64,000 bases of DNA from Kitasatospora sp. A2-31 (GTDB taxonomy: Bacteria; Actinomycetota; Actinomycetes; Streptomycetales; Streptomycetaceae), in the NCBI RefSeq assembly GCF_022288725.1, contig NZ_JAKNTA010000001.1, positions 865,760 through 929,759 of the forward strand. Direction: 5' to 3'. Each line of letters begins with the position of its first letter. Within the stretch, counting starts at the first letter, position 1. A model generated the notes under the pieces. The model was not told where the DNA came from, made no database searches, and saw only the letters and a program-made list of their open reading frames with translations. A program made the translations under genes and the position numbers. Of the stretch, positions 53,620-62,375 are shown one piece after another.

Positions 53620-54756
53620 TCAGCCGCGCAGGACGACGAGGTCGTCGCGGTGGACGACCTCCCGCTCGTAGGCTGCGCCGAACTCCTGGGCCAGGTCGCG
53701 GGTGGACCGGCCGAGCAGGCGGGGCAACTCCCTCGCATCAAAGTTGACCAGTCCGCGCGCCACGATGTGGCCGTTTTCGGCAAGAAGGTCCACCGGATCA
53801 CCCGCGGCGAACTCGCCGTCGACCTTGGTGACCCCGGCCGGCAGCAGCGAGGCGCCCCCGGAGACCACCGCGGCGACCGCGCCCTCGTCCAGGTGCAGGG
53901 CGCCGCGCGGGCTGCTCGCGTGGGCCAGCCAGAGCAGCCGGTCGGACGAGCGGCTGCCGGTGCGCCGGAACAGCGTGCCGGTGGGCCGGCCCGCCAGCGC
54001 GTCGGCGGCGTGGCTGGCCGCGGTGAGCACCACCGGAATGCCCGCACCGGTGGCGATCCGGGCCGCCTCGACCTTGGTGACCATGCCGCCGGTGCCGACC
54101 CCGGCCTTCCCGGCGCTGCCGATCTCGATGCCGTCCAGGTCGTGCGGGCCGGCCACCTCGGCGATCCGGCTGGTGCCGGGCCGGCTCGGGTCGCCGTCGT
54201 AGAGGCCGTCGACGTCGGAGAGCAGCACCAGCAGGTCGGCCCGGACCAGGTGGGCCACCAGCGCGGCCAGCCGGTCGTTGTCACCGAACTTGATTTCAGC
54301 GGTGGCGACGGTGTCGTTCTCGTTGACGATCGGCATCGCGCCCATCGCCAGCAGCTGGTCCAGCGTCCGGTACGCGTTGCGGTAGTGGGCGCGGCGGCTG
54401 GCGTCCTCGGCGGTCAGCAGCACCTGGCCGACCCGGATGCCGTACCGGGCGAAGGAGGCCGTGTAGCGGGCGACCAGCAGGCCCTGGCCGACGCTGGCCG
54501 CGGCCTGCTGGCGGGCGAGGTCCTTGGGGCGCTTCTCCAGGCCGAGCGGGGCGAGGCCGGCCGCGATGGCGCCGGAGGAGACCAGCACCACCTCCGGGGC
54601 GTCCGGGCGGCTGCGCACCTTGGCGAGCGCGTCGACCAGGGCGTCGACCCGGTCGGCGTCGAGGCCGCCGGCCGCCGTGGTGAGTGACGAGGAGCCGACC
54701 TTGACGACGATCCGGCGCGCGGTCAGCACCTCCTCCCGCAGTGAGTCGTCGCTCAT
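53620..54756 (-). CDS. proB: Glutamate 5-kinase
   Basis: A 378-residue kinase, first step of proline synthesis. The amino-acid-kinase part has RRIVVKVGSSSLTT, EVVLVSSGAIAAGLAPLG, the feedback-related PIVNENDTVATAEIKFGDNDRLAALVA, and GTGGMVTKVEAARIATGAGIPVVL. The C-terminal PUA domain (from about residue 285) includes LHLDEGAVAAVVSGGASLLPAGV. Length suits the two-domain form, normally inhibited by proline. ATG 54756; GGAAGGG lies about 13 nt upstream. Confidence 0.96.
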   Translation of the reverse strand: MSDDSLREEVLTARRIVVKVGSSSLTTAAGGLDADRVDALVDALAKVRSRPDAPEVVLVSSGAIAAGLAPLGLEKRPKDLARQQAAASVGQGLLVARYTASFARYGIRVGQVLLTAEDASRRAHYRNAYRTLDQLLAMGAMPIVNENDTVATAEIKFGDNDRLAALVAHLVRADLLVLLSDVDGLYDGDPSRPGTSRIAEVAGPHDLDGIEIGSAGKAGVGTGGMVTKVEAARIATGAGIPVVLTAASHAADALAGRPTGTLFRRTGSRSSDRLLWLAHASSPRGALHLDEGAVAAVVSGGASLLPAGVTKVDGEFAAGDPVDLLAENGHIVARGLVNFDARELPRLLGRSTRDLAQEFGAAYEREVVHRDDLVVLRG

Positions 54757-55060
54757 CTCGCTGTTCGCCCTTCCGGTGTGGTGCGGGTGCGGCGGGCGCG
54801 TGCCCCGCCGTCCCCCCGCAATCTACGCGATCGGGGCAGCGCGCCCGCAGCGCGTTTCACCGGCTGGACCCGGGCCGGTCACGGCTCCGCCACAGCGCGG
54901 CCGGCAATCCGGGCGACTGGTATGGTCCCTGACCGCAAGCCAGATCGGGGGACGGCTTCTTGCCCGCTGTACCCATGTCTCCAACCATCTTGGACGGGCA
55001 GCACCGCACGGGCAGGCCGGAAACGGTTTCGCGGGCGCGTGCCCAGGAGTAAGCGCACAG
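54757..55060. other. 304-nt divergent region between proB and the lipoprotein gene
   Basis: No gene seen. TATGGT at 54921-54926 may be a -10 box for the lipoprotein gene, giving a leader of about 130 nt. Within the leader TGCCCG (54961-54966) can pair with CGGGCA (54995-55000). A ribosome site AGGAG lies at 55045-55049. Confidence 0.45.
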
Positions 55061-55897
55061 ATGCGTTCGAACACCATGAAGCTCACGGTCGCCGCGCTGG
55101 CGACCGCCACCGCCTTCTCGCTCGCCGCCTGCGGCCCGGACAACGCGGACGCCGCGGCCGGGGCCGGCGCGGGCGCCGGGGCGGCCGCGACCACGCCGGC
55201 GGGCGGTGCCGCCGGTGCGGGTGCCGCCGCGGCCGGCGGTACCGCCACCTCGCCCGCCGGCGGCGCTGCCGCGGGTGCGGCGGCGGGTGCCGCGGCGGGT
55301 GCGGGTGCCTCCGCCGGTGCGGGCGCTGCGGCCGGCGCCGCGGCCGGCGCCGCGGCGGGTGCCGGTGCCTCCGCCGGTGCGGGCGCTGCGGCCGGCGCGG
55401 GTGCTGCGGCCGGCGCCGCCGGGGGCGCGGGCGCCCCGCCGAAGGCCGCCACCGCGGTCAAGGTCGGCCAGAAGGCGACGGTCGACTTCACCGACAAGCA
55501 GAGCCAGAAGAGCGCCAAGCTGGAGGTCACCGTCACCGGCTGGGAGACCGGGTCGGTCGAGGACCTCAAGGCCGCCAAGATCAGCACCACGGGTCTGGAC
55601 GGCCGCACCATCGTGTACCTCAGCTACACGATGAAGAACCTGAGCGACACCACGCTCTCCTTCACCGCCCCGGACTCGAAGTTCGTCGCCTACGACCAGA
55701 ACGGCAAGAACGGCATCTTCGTCATCAACGCCGCCACCCCGCTGCCCAAGTGCACCGGCGCGAAGTTCCAGGGCTTCGCGAAGGGCTCCGAGGTGAAGGG
55801 GTGCCAGATCGTCTCGCTGCCGGGCAACGCCGTCAGCGCGGTCGGCTACACCGACCTGAACGACCCGCTCAAGCTCCAGGCCTCCTGGAGCAAGTGA
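55061..55897 (+). CDS. Ala/Gly-rich lipoprotein with DUF4352-like domain
   Basis: A 278-residue predicted lipoprotein. The signal peptide MRSNTMKLTVAALATATAFSLAAC has a lipobox ending at Cys 24. Then comes about 100 residues of Ala/Gly repeats ([20 protein letters not shown], repeated) acting as a flexible stalk, and a C-terminal beta-rich domain of about 145 residues (VKVGQKATVDFTDKQ, VYLSYTMKNLSDTTLSF, FAKGSEVKGCQIVSLPG) resembling the immunoglobulin-like DUF4352 proteins. Two cysteines in the domain may pair. ATG 55061 with AGGAG 11 nt upstream is chosen; ATG 55076 is possible. Function unknown. Confidence 0.82.
   Translation: MRSNTMKLTVAALATATAFSLAACGPDNADAAAGAGAGAGAAATTPAGGAAGAGAAAAGGTATSPAGGAAAGAAAGAAAGAGASAGAGAAAGAAAGAAAGAGASAGAGAAAGAGAAAGAAGGAGAPPKAATAVKVGQKATVDFTDKQSQKSAKLEVTVTGWETGSVEDLKAAKISTTGLDGRTIVYLSYTMKNLSDTTLSFTAPDSKFVAYDQNGKNGIFVINAATPLPKCTGAKFQGFAKGSEVKGCQIVSLPGNAVSAVGYTDLNDPLKLQASWSK
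55282..55402. repeat. Tandem 60-bp repeat in the lipoprotein stalk
   Basis: A block with GGTGCCTCCGCCGGTGCGGG and flanking GCGGCCGGCGCC runs occurs twice with a 60-bp offset (about 55290 and 55350 onwards), with few changes. It encodes the repeated Ala/Gly stalk. Confidence 0.75.
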
Positions 55898-55914
55898 CAC
55901 CGCGACACCACGCG

Positions 55915-55950
55915 GACGGCCCCCGCCACCTCAGGGTGGCGGGGGCCGTC
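55915..55950. terminator. Bidirectional terminator between the lipoprotein gene and obg
   Basis: A perfect 16-bp stem (GACGGCCCCCGCCACC at 55915-55930, complement 55935-55950) with a 4-nt loop between convergent genes. Confidence 0.85.
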
Positions 55951-55994
55951 TCCGTCGGGCCCGGCAGTCCGTCGGGTTCGACGGACCGTCAGGG

Positions 55995-57473
55995 TCAGTA
56001 GTCCTCGTCGTCGCCCTCGATGGCCGCCTGGCGGCCGCTGGAGAGCGCCTCGAAGGCGAGGAACTCGGCCTCGGCCGCGTCCCGGCCCTTCTGCTTCTCG
56101 CGCCGGCGGTCCACCGCCGGGCGCGGGCTCTCGAAGCGGTGGTCCTCGCCACGGCGGCCGAGCATCTCGGCACCGGCGGCCATGGTCGGCTCCCAGTCGA
56201 AGACGACCGCGTTCTCGTCCGGCCCGATGATGACGGTGTCGCCCTCGTGGGCGCCGATCTTCCAGAGCTGGTCCTCGACGCCGAGGCGGGCCAGCCGGTC
56301 GGCGAGGTAGCCGACGGCCTCGTCGTTGGAGAAGTCGGTCTGGCGGACCCAGCGCTCCGGCTTGCTGCCGCGGATGCGGTAGGCGCCGTCCTCCTCGGTG
56401 ATGGTGAAGCCCGCGTCGTCCACGGCCTTGGGCCGCAGCACGATCCGGGTGGACTCCTCGACCGGCTTGGCGGCCCGGGCCTCGGCGACGATCTGCGCCA
56501 TCGCGAAGCTCAGCTCGCGCAGGCCCTTGCGGGAGGCCGCCGACACCTCGAAGACGCGGTAGCCGCGCTCCTCCAGCGAGGCGCGGGTGAGGTCGGCGAT
56601 GTCCTGGCCGTCCGGCACGTCGACCTTGTTGAGCGCGACCAGGCGCGGACGGTCCTCCAGACCGCCGTACTCGGCCAGCTCGGCCTCGATGGTCTCCAGG
56701 TCACTGAGCGGGTCGCGGCCCGGCTCCAGGGTCGCGCAGTCCAGCACGTGCACCAGCACCGAGCAGCGCTCGACGTGCCGCAGGAACTCCAGGCCGAGGC
56801 CCCGGCCCTGGCTGGCGCCCGGGATCAGGCCGGGCACGTCCGCGATGGTGTAGACGGTGTCGCCCGCGGTCACCACGCCGAGGTTGGGGATCAGGGTGGT
56901 GAACGGGTAGTCCGCGATCTTCGGCTTGGCGGCGGAGAGCACCGAGATCAGCGAGGACTTGCCGGCGCTCGGGTAGCCCACCAGGGCCACGTCGGCGACG
57001 GACTTGAGCTCCATCACGATGTCGCGGGCCTCGCCGGGCTCGCCGAGCAGGGCGAAGCCGGGCGCCTTGCGGCGGGCCGAGGCCAGCGCGGCGTTGCCGA
57101 GGCCCCCGCGGCCGCCGGCGGCGGCGACGAAGCTGGTGCCGTGGCCGACCAGGTCGGCCAGGACGTTGCCCTGCTTGTCCATCACCACGGTGCCGTCCGG
57201 TACGGCGAGCACGAGGTCCTGGCCGTCGGCGCCGGTGCGGTGACCGCCCGCGCCCGGCTTGCCGTTGGTGGCCTTGCGCTTGGGCGAGTGGTGGTACTCG
57301 AGCAGGGTGGTGACCTGGGCGTCCACGGTGAGGATGACACTGCCGCCCTCGCCGCCGTTGCCGCCGTCCGGCCCGCCCAGCGGCTTGAACTTCTCACGGT
57401 GCACGGAGGCGCAGCCGTGGCCCCCGTTACCCGCGGCGACGTACAGCTCGACGCGGTCCACGAAGGTGGTCAT
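55995..57473 (-). CDS. obg: GTPase Obg
   Basis: A 492-residue GTPase for 50S assembly and growth control; in streptomycetes Obg affects sporulation. The Gly-rich Obg fold is at 1-160 ([34 protein letters not shown]), G1 GYPSAGKSS at about 165, switch region [13 protein letters not shown]3 [11 protein letters not shown]4 NKVD. A C-terminal OCT domain ([28 protein letters not shown]) and an acidic tail follow. ATG 57473 has GGAGG 8 nt upstream. It lies downstream of rplU-rpmA, separated by a hairpin. Confidence 0.96.
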   Translation of the reverse strand: MTTFVDRVELYVAAGNGGHGCASVHREKFKPLGGPDGGNGGEGGSVILTVDAQVTTLLEYHHSPKRKATNGKPGAGGHRTGADGQDLVLAVPDGTVVMDKQGNVLADLVGHGTSFVAAAGGRGGLGNAALASARRKAPGFALLGEPGEARDIVMELKSVADVALVGYPSAGKSSLISVLSAAKPKIADYPFTTLIPNLGVVTAGDTVYTIADVPGLIPGASQGRGLGLEFLRHVERCSVLVHVLDCATLEPGRDPLSDLETIEAELAEYGGLEDRPRLVALNKVDVPDGQDIADLTRASLEERGYRVFEVSAASRKGLRELSFAMAQIVAEARAAKPVEESTRIVLRPKAVDDAGFTITEEDGAYRIRGSKPERWVRQTDFSNDEAVGYLADRLARLGVEDQLWKIGAHEGDTVIIGPDENAVVFDWEPTMAAGAEMLGRRGEDHRFESPRPAVDRRREKQKGRDAAEAEFLAFEALSSGRQAAIEGDDEDY

Positions 57474-57521
57474 GGGGAGTGCCTCCAGTGCGAAGTCAAT
57501 GGGTCTGCCTGCGGTAAAGCC

Positions 57522-57555
57522 GAAGGGTGGACCGGAACATTCCGGCCCACCCTTC
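57522..57555 (-). terminator. Hairpin between rpmA and obg
   Basis: GAAGGGTGG (57522-57530) pairs with CCACCCTTC (57547-57555), and inside it CCGGAA pairs with TTCCGG, giving a nearly continuous 15-bp stem. It begins 20 nt after the rpmA stop and may reduce obg expression relative to the ribosomal genes. Confidence 0.7.
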
Positions 57556-57574
57556 ATTGTGAGTCTTGTCGGAC

Positions 57575-57832
57575 TCAGGCCTCGGTGGCCACGATGTTGA
57601 CGACCTTGCGGCCGCGGCGGGTGCCGAACTGCACGGCACCGGCGGTCAGCGCGAACAGGGTGTCGTCGCCACCGCGGCCGACACCGGCACCCGGGTGGAA
57701 GTGGGTGCCACGCTGGCGGACGAGGATCTCGCCGGCGGAGACGACCTGGCCGCCGAAGCGCTTCACGCCGAGGCGCTGGGCGTTCGAGTCACGGCCGTTG
57801 CGGGTAGAGCTTGCGCCCTTCTTGTGTGCCAT
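57575..57832 (-). CDS. rpmA: 50S ribosomal protein L27
   Basis: An 85-residue ribosomal protein near the peptidyl transferase centre. It starts [20 protein letters not shown], without the cleaved N-terminal extension found in Firmicutes, and continues [29 protein letters not shown]. It lies 12 nt after rplU on the same strand. Confidence 0.97.
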   Translation of the reverse strand: MAHKKGASSTRNGRDSNAQRLGVKRFGGQVVSAGEILVRQRGTHFHPGAGVGRGGDDTLFALTAGAVQFGTRRGRKVVNIVATEA

Positions 57833-57844
57833 CTCGCTATCCCC

Positions 57845-58162
57845 TTACTTGCTGACGGAGTCGATGCTCGTGATCCGCACAGCGGTGTGCTGCTGGCGGT
57901 GACCCTGGCGGCGACGGTAACCGGTCTTGTTCTTGTAGCGCAGGATGACGATCTTGTCGCCCTTGGTCTGGTCGACCACCTCGGCGTGAGCCTTCACGCC
58001 GGCCAGCACCCACGGGTCGGAGGTGACAGCGTCACCGTCGACGACCAGGATGGTGGACAGCTCCACCGAGTCACCCGGCTTGGCCTCGATACGGTCGATC
58101 TCCAGCACGTCGCCGACGGCGACCTTGTGCTGGCGGCCGCCTGCGCGAACGATCGCGTACAT
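57845..58162 (-). CDS. rplU: 50S ribosomal protein L21
   Basis: A 105-residue ribosomal protein binding 23S rRNA. It begins [25 protein letters not shown] and ends [22 protein letters not shown], canonical for L21. ATG 58162 is chosen as the family start; an in-frame ATG four codons upstream exists. First gene of rplU-rpmA-obg. Confidence 0.96.
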   Translation of the reverse strand: MYAIVRAGGRQHKVAVGDVLEIDRIEAKPGDSVELSTILVVDGDAVTSDPWVLAGVKAHAEVVDQTKGDKIVILRYKNKTGYRRRQGHRQQHTAVRITSIDSVSK

Positions 58163-58273
58163 GCGGTACCCCATTTCTAACTCGGTCGGAGCTCCAGATG
58201 CCAGCCGCCTGGGTACGGACACAGGGGCCTCTCCCGGGCTCGGTTAGGGGCCCGGAAGGTGAAAGTGCTCGGG

Positions 58274-58301
58274 AGCATGGCGTAGACACGCCGAGGGTCA
58301 A
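58274..58301 (-). promoter_or_regulatory. Putative rplU-rpmA promoter
   Basis: On the minus strand, TTGACC (58301-58296), a 16-nt spacer and CATGCT (58279-58274), about 110 nt upstream of the rplU start. Confidence 0.5.
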
Positions 58302-58344
58302 GAATACGGACCGGCCGCCACGGGGGCAAACCGGACCGTACGGC

Positions 58345-58374
58345 CCCGGGGGCGGGCGATCGCCCGCCCCCGGG
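58345..58374 (-). terminator. rne terminator: perfect 30-bp palindrome
   Basis: CCCGGGGGCGGGCGA at 58345-58359 and its exact complement at 58360-58374, 9 nt after the rne stop. It separates rne from the rplU promoter. Confidence 0.8.
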
Positions 58375-58383
58375 ACACGGGCA

Positions 58384-61300
58384 CTACTCGGCTGCCGGTT
58401 CACCCTCGGCGGCCGCGGCCTTCTTGGCCGCCGCGCTGGTCCGCTTGGTCGCGGTCTTGCGGGCGGTGGTCTTCTTCGCGGCCGCCGCCGTGGTCTTCTT
58501 GGCGGCCGTCTTCTTGGCGGCGGTCTTGCGCGCGGCCCGCTTCTTCGGCGCCGGCGCCTCCTCGGCGGGTGCCTCGGCAGCGGCGTCGGCCGGGGCCTCG
58601 GCGGTCTCCGCAGCGTCCTCGGCCGGGGCCTCGGCGGCCGGCTCGGCGACGACCGCCTCGACGGCCTCCACCGGCGCCTCGACCGGAGCCTCGGCGACGA
58701 CCTCCGCCGGCGCCTCGACCGGAGCCTCGGCCGGCGTGGCGGCCGGAGCCTCGGCGGCGGCGAAGGCCGCCTCCAGGGCCGCGTCCGCGCGGGCCTGCAG
58801 CACCACGATCTCCGCCTCGGCCGGCGCGCCGGCCGGAGCCGTCGCCTTGCGCACCGCCCGGCGGCGGGTGCGGCCGGCGGGCGCCGCGGCGGCGGCCGGG
58901 ATCTCGACCAGGCTGGGCTGGGCGGGGACCTCGCCGATCGGCTCGGCGACCTCGGCGACCTCGACCTCGGGCTCGACCTCGGCAGCCGGCAGCGCCTCGA
59001 CCGGCTCCACGACCTCGGCGGACTCGAGCTCCGCCGGGGCCTCGACGACCGCCTCGGCGGCCTCGATCGCCTCGACGACCGCCTCGGCGACGGCCTGCGG
59101 CTCCTCGGGGGCCGCACCGCCCTTGCCCCGGCGCCGGCGCTTGCCGCCGCCCGAGCCCGCCTCGCCGGCCGCGGCGGCCTGGCTGGCCGTCGCGTGGACG
59201 TGGGCGCTCGGCTGCTCCATGTGGACGATCACGCCGCGCCCGTTGCAGTGCACGCAGGGCTCGGAGAACGACTCCAGCAGGCCCTGGCCGACCCGCTTGC
59301 GGGTCATCTGCACCAGGCCCAGCGAGGTGACCTCGGCCACCTGGTGCTTGGTCCGGTCACGGCCCAGGCACTCCAGCAGGCGGCGCAGCACCAGGTCCCG
59401 GTTGGACTCCAGCACCATGTCGATGAAGTCGATCACGATGATGCCGCCGAGGTCGCGCAGCCGGAGCTGGCGCACGATCTCCTCGGCCGCCTCGATGTTG
59501 TTCCGGGTGACCGTCTCCTCCAGGTTGCCGCCCTGGCCGACGAACTTCCCGGTGTTGACGTCGATGACGACCATCGCCTCGGTGCGGTCGATCACCAGCG
59601 AACCGCCGCTGGGCAGCCAGACCTTGCGGTCCAGCGCCTTCATCAGCTGCTCGTCGATCCGGTAGGTGGCGAACACGTCCACCTCGGAGGTCCACCGCTG
59701 GAGCCGCTCGGCGAGGTCCGGGGCCACGTTGGACACGTAGTCGTGGATGGTGTTCCACGCCTCGGTGCCGGAGACGATGACCTTGGTGAAGTCCTCGTTG
59801 AAGATGTCGCGGACGACCCGGACGGTCATGTCCGGCTCGCCGTACAGCAGCGCCGGGGCGTTGCCGCTGGCGGCCTTCTTCTGGATGTCCTCCCACTGCT
59901 GCTGCAGGCGCTGGACGTCGCGGGTCAGCTCCTCCTCGGAGGCGCCCTCGGCGGCGGTGCGCACGATGACGCCCGCGTCGTCCGGGACGATCTTCTTGAG
60001 GATCTGCTTCAGCCGGGCGCGCTCGTTCTCGGGCAGCTTGCGCGAGATGCCGGTCATCGAGCCCTCGGGCACGTAGACCAGGTAGCGGCCGGGCAGCGAG
60101 ATCTGGCTGGTCAGGCGGGCGCCCTTGTGGCCGATCGGGTCCTTGGAGACCTGCACCAGCACGGACTGGCCGGACTTCAGCACCGACTCGATCCGGCGCG
60201 GGCCGCCGTGGCCGCCCAGCGCACCGAAGTTGACCTCACCGGCGTAGAGCACGGCGTTGCGGCCCTTGCCGATGTCGACGAAGGCGGCCTCCATCGACGG
60301 CAGCACGTTCTGGACCTTGCCCAGGTAGACGTTGCCGACGTACGAGGTGGCCTGCTCCTTGTTGACGTAGTGCTCGACCAGCACGCCGTCCTCCAGCACG
60401 CCGATCTGGGTGCGCTGGCCGTTCTGGCGCACCACCATGACGCGCTCGACCGACTCGCGGCGGGCCAGGAACTCGGCCTCGGTGATGATCGGCACCCGAC
60501 GGCGGCCGAGCTCGCGGCCCTCGCGGCGGCGCTGCTTCTTCGCCTCCAGACGGGTCGAGCCCTTGATCGACTGCACCTCGTCCGGGTCGAACGACGGCTC
60601 GGTGGAGCGGCGGCGCGGCTCGCGCACCTTCACGACCGTACGGACGCCGTCCTCGGTGGTCTCGGCGGTCTCGACCGCGCCGGCCTCACCGCTGCGGCGG
60701 CGACGGCGGCGACGGCGGCGGGACGAGGCCAGGCCGGCGGACAGCTCGTCGTCGTCCTCGTCGCCCTCCTCCTCGTCGACGACCGCGGCCGGCTCCTCGG
60801 CGGGCTGCTCGGTCTCGGCGGTCTCGGCCTCGAACTCCTCGGCCTCGCCGCGGCGGCGGCGACGGCCGCCCCGGCGGCGACGGCGGGACGGACGGCCGTC
60901 CTCCTCCCACTCGCCCTCGGTCTCCGGGCCGGCGGCGGCGGGCGCCTCGACGGCGGCCGGGGCCTCGGCGGCGGGCGCCTCCGCCGGCTCCTCGACGACG
61001 GGCTTGCGGCGGGCCGGTGCCTGCACCCGCACCTGGGTGCGGGTACGGCGGCGGCGGCCGACACCGCTGTACTCGTACTCGTCGTCCTCCCCGGGCTGGA
61101 CGGCGGGCGCGGCGGCCTCGGTCGGAGCGGCCGCAGCGGCGGCGGCCGGCTGCGCGGCGGGCGGGGCGACGTAGGGGGCCGGCTCCTGGAAGACGGGAGC
61201 CTGGAAGATCGCGGTGGACGGGCGGACCGCGCGGCGGCGCACCCGTTGCGGCGGCTCGGCCTCGGCGGCGGGTGCCGGGGCGGGCGCGGCGGCCTCGGCC

Positions 61301-61980
61301 TCGGCGGCCTCCTCCTCGACGGCGGGCTCCTCGGCCGGCGTCTCGGCGGCGGGCTCCTCGACCGGCGCCTCCGCGACGGCCGGGGTCTCCTCGACCACCC
61401 GGCGGCGGCGGGTACGGCGGGCCGGCGCAGCCGGCGCCTCCTCGGCGGCAGGAGCGGCCGGGGTCTCGGCCGGCGTCTCGACGGGCGTCTCGACGGGCGC
61501 GGCCTCGGCGGCGGGTGCCCCGGCGGGGGCCTCGGCGCGCTTGCGGGTGCGGCGGGCCCGGACCGGCTTCTCGGCCACCGGCTCGGCGGCCACCGGTTCG
61601 GCGGGCGCGGCCTCGGCGGCCTGCGCCTCGGCGGCCTGCGGGGCCTCCGGCGCGGTGACGACGATCGAGGTGGCCTCCGGTGCCCCGGCGGGGGCCTCGG
61701 CACGCTTGCGGGTGCGGCGGGCCCGGACCGGCTTCTCGGCCACCGGCTCGGCGGCCGGGGCCTCGGCGGGCGCAGCCTCGGCGGCCTCGGCCACCGGCGC
61801 CTCGGCCGGGATCACCGTCTCGGCGGCCTCCGCGGCCGCACCCTGCGGGGTGCCCGCCGGGCGGGACACCGCACGGCGACGGCGGCGCGGCGGCGCGGCG
61901 GACGCGCCCTCGCCACCGGTGGCGGTGGAATCGTTCTGTTCCGGCGCCGCAGACTGCTGCGGATCGGTGTTATCGAGCAT
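58384..61980 (-). CDS. rne: Ribonuclease E/G family endoribonuclease
   Basis: A 1198-residue RNase E/G with an unusual domain order typical of streptomycetes: a long Ala/Pro/Glu/Arg-rich N-terminal tail (1-530), a catalytic core in the middle, and another Ala/Glu-rich plus Lys-rich tail (about 930-1198, ending in repeated KKTAAKKT). The core has the S1 domain at about 532-582 (SYVGNVYLGKVQNVLPSMEAAFVDIG), the metal-binding aspartates in MVVIDVNTGKF (about 806) and IIVIDFIDM, and the zinc-link cysteines CVHC near 908. It initiates mRNA decay and rRNA/tRNA processing. ATG 61980 with GGGAGA upstream. Confidence 0.95.
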   Translation of the reverse strand: MLDNTDPQQSAAPEQNDSTATGGEGASAAPPRRRRRAVSRPAGTPQGAAAEAAETVIPAEAPVAEAAEAAPAEAPAAEPVAEKPVRARRTRKRAEAPAGAPEATSIVVTAPEAPQAAEAQAAEAAPAEPVAAEPVAEKPVRARRTRKRAEAPAGAPAAEAAPVETPVETPAETPAAPAAEEAPAAPARRTRRRRVVEETPAVAEAPVEEPAAETPAEEPAVEEEAAEAEAAAPAPAPAAEAEPPQRVRRRAVRPSTAIFQAPVFQEPAPYVAPPAAQPAAAAAAAPTEAAAPAVQPGEDDEYEYSGVGRRRRTRTQVRVQAPARRKPVVEEPAEAPAAEAPAAVEAPAAAGPETEGEWEEDGRPSRRRRRGGRRRRRGEAEEFEAETAETEQPAEEPAAVVDEEEGDEDDDELSAGLASSRRRRRRRRRSGEAGAVETAETTEDGVRTVVKVREPRRRSTEPSFDPDEVQSIKGSTRLEAKKQRRREGRELGRRRVPIITEAEFLARRESVERVMVVRQNGQRTQIGVLEDGVLVEHYVNKEQATSYVGNVYLGKVQNVLPSMEAAFVDIGKGRNAVLYAGEVNFGALGGHGGPRRIESVLKSGQSVLVQVSKDPIGHKGARLTSQISLPGRYLVYVPEGSMTGISRKLPENERARLKQILKKIVPDDAGVIVRTAAEGASEEELTRDVQRLQQQWEDIQKKAASGNAPALLYGEPDMTVRVVRDIFNEDFTKVIVSGTEAWNTIHDYVSNVAPDLAERLQRWTSEVDVFATYRIDEQLMKALDRKVWLPSGGSLVIDRTEAMVVIDVNTGKFVGQGGNLEETVTRNNIEAAEEIVRQLRLRDLGGIIVIDFIDMVLESNRDLVLRRLLECLGRDRTKHQVAEVTSLGLVQMTRKRVGQGLLESFSEPCVHCNGRGVIVHMEQPSAHVHATASQAAAAGEAGSGGGKRRRRGKGGAAPEEPQAVAEAVVEAIEAAEAVVEAPAELESAEVVEPVEALPAAEVEPEVEVAEVAEPIGEVPAQPSLVEIPAAAAAPAGRTRRRAVRKATAPAGAPAEAEIVVLQARADAALEAAFAAAEAPAATPAEAPVEAPAEVVAEAPVEAPVEAVEAVVAEPAAEAPAEDAAETAEAPADAAAEAPAEEAPAPKKRAARKTAAKKTAAKKTTAAAAKKTTARKTATKRTSAAAKKAAAAEGEPAAE
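61514..61756. repeat. 78-bp direct repeat inside rne
   Basis: Copies at 61514-61591 and 61679-61756 (165-bp offset) differ at one base. They encode the duplicated block containing EKPVRARRTRKRAEAPAG in the N-terminal tail. Confidence 0.9.
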
Positions 61981-62375
61981 GCGGGTGGATCTCCCGTCAG
62001 GCCCCCGGGCTCCGCATCCGGGCACGGCGCGGCACCGGTGGCCGGCCGGCATCGCGACGATGCTCGGGCCGGACCCTTTCACGGTGCCGCCGTGCGGACG
62101 CGAGGCCGCACAGGGGCTCGTAGTCTCGCTCGGCGCCCCGCGCTCGGCGGGGTGTCGAAAGTCTTCTGGTCTGACCAGTCTTCTGAGGTTTTCCCAAGCT
62201 GCGCCGTCCCCCAACCCCGGGTGGCTCCCGGACGGGGTCCTCGGGCCCACCGACCATCGGGGTCGGCGGGCCGCAAGAGGCCGGCCTGTGCTTCGACGAC
62301 GCTCGCTCCCCTGGGGAGCCGCGGGGGCCTGGAGGACCAGCGTGCCCAGTGGTTACCGGGCCCGGCCTCCGCCCG
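61981..62375. other. 395-nt rne leader region with repeats and hairpins
   Basis: No gene is supported. It contains the palindrome TGGTCTGACCA (62167-62177) flanked by two direct copies of AGTCTTCTG (62160-62168 and 62177-62185), a hairpin terminator at 62244-62272, and further GC-rich inverted repeats near 62000-62060. A long structured 5' region would suit RNase E autoregulation. Confidence 0.5.
62244..62272 (-). terminator. Hairpin downstream of the TIGR03936 gene
   Basis: GGCCCACCGACC at 62244-62255 pairs with GGTCGGCGGGCC at 62261-62272 with one A-C/G-U position and a 5-nt loop, about 105 nt past the stop at 62376. Confidence 0.5.
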
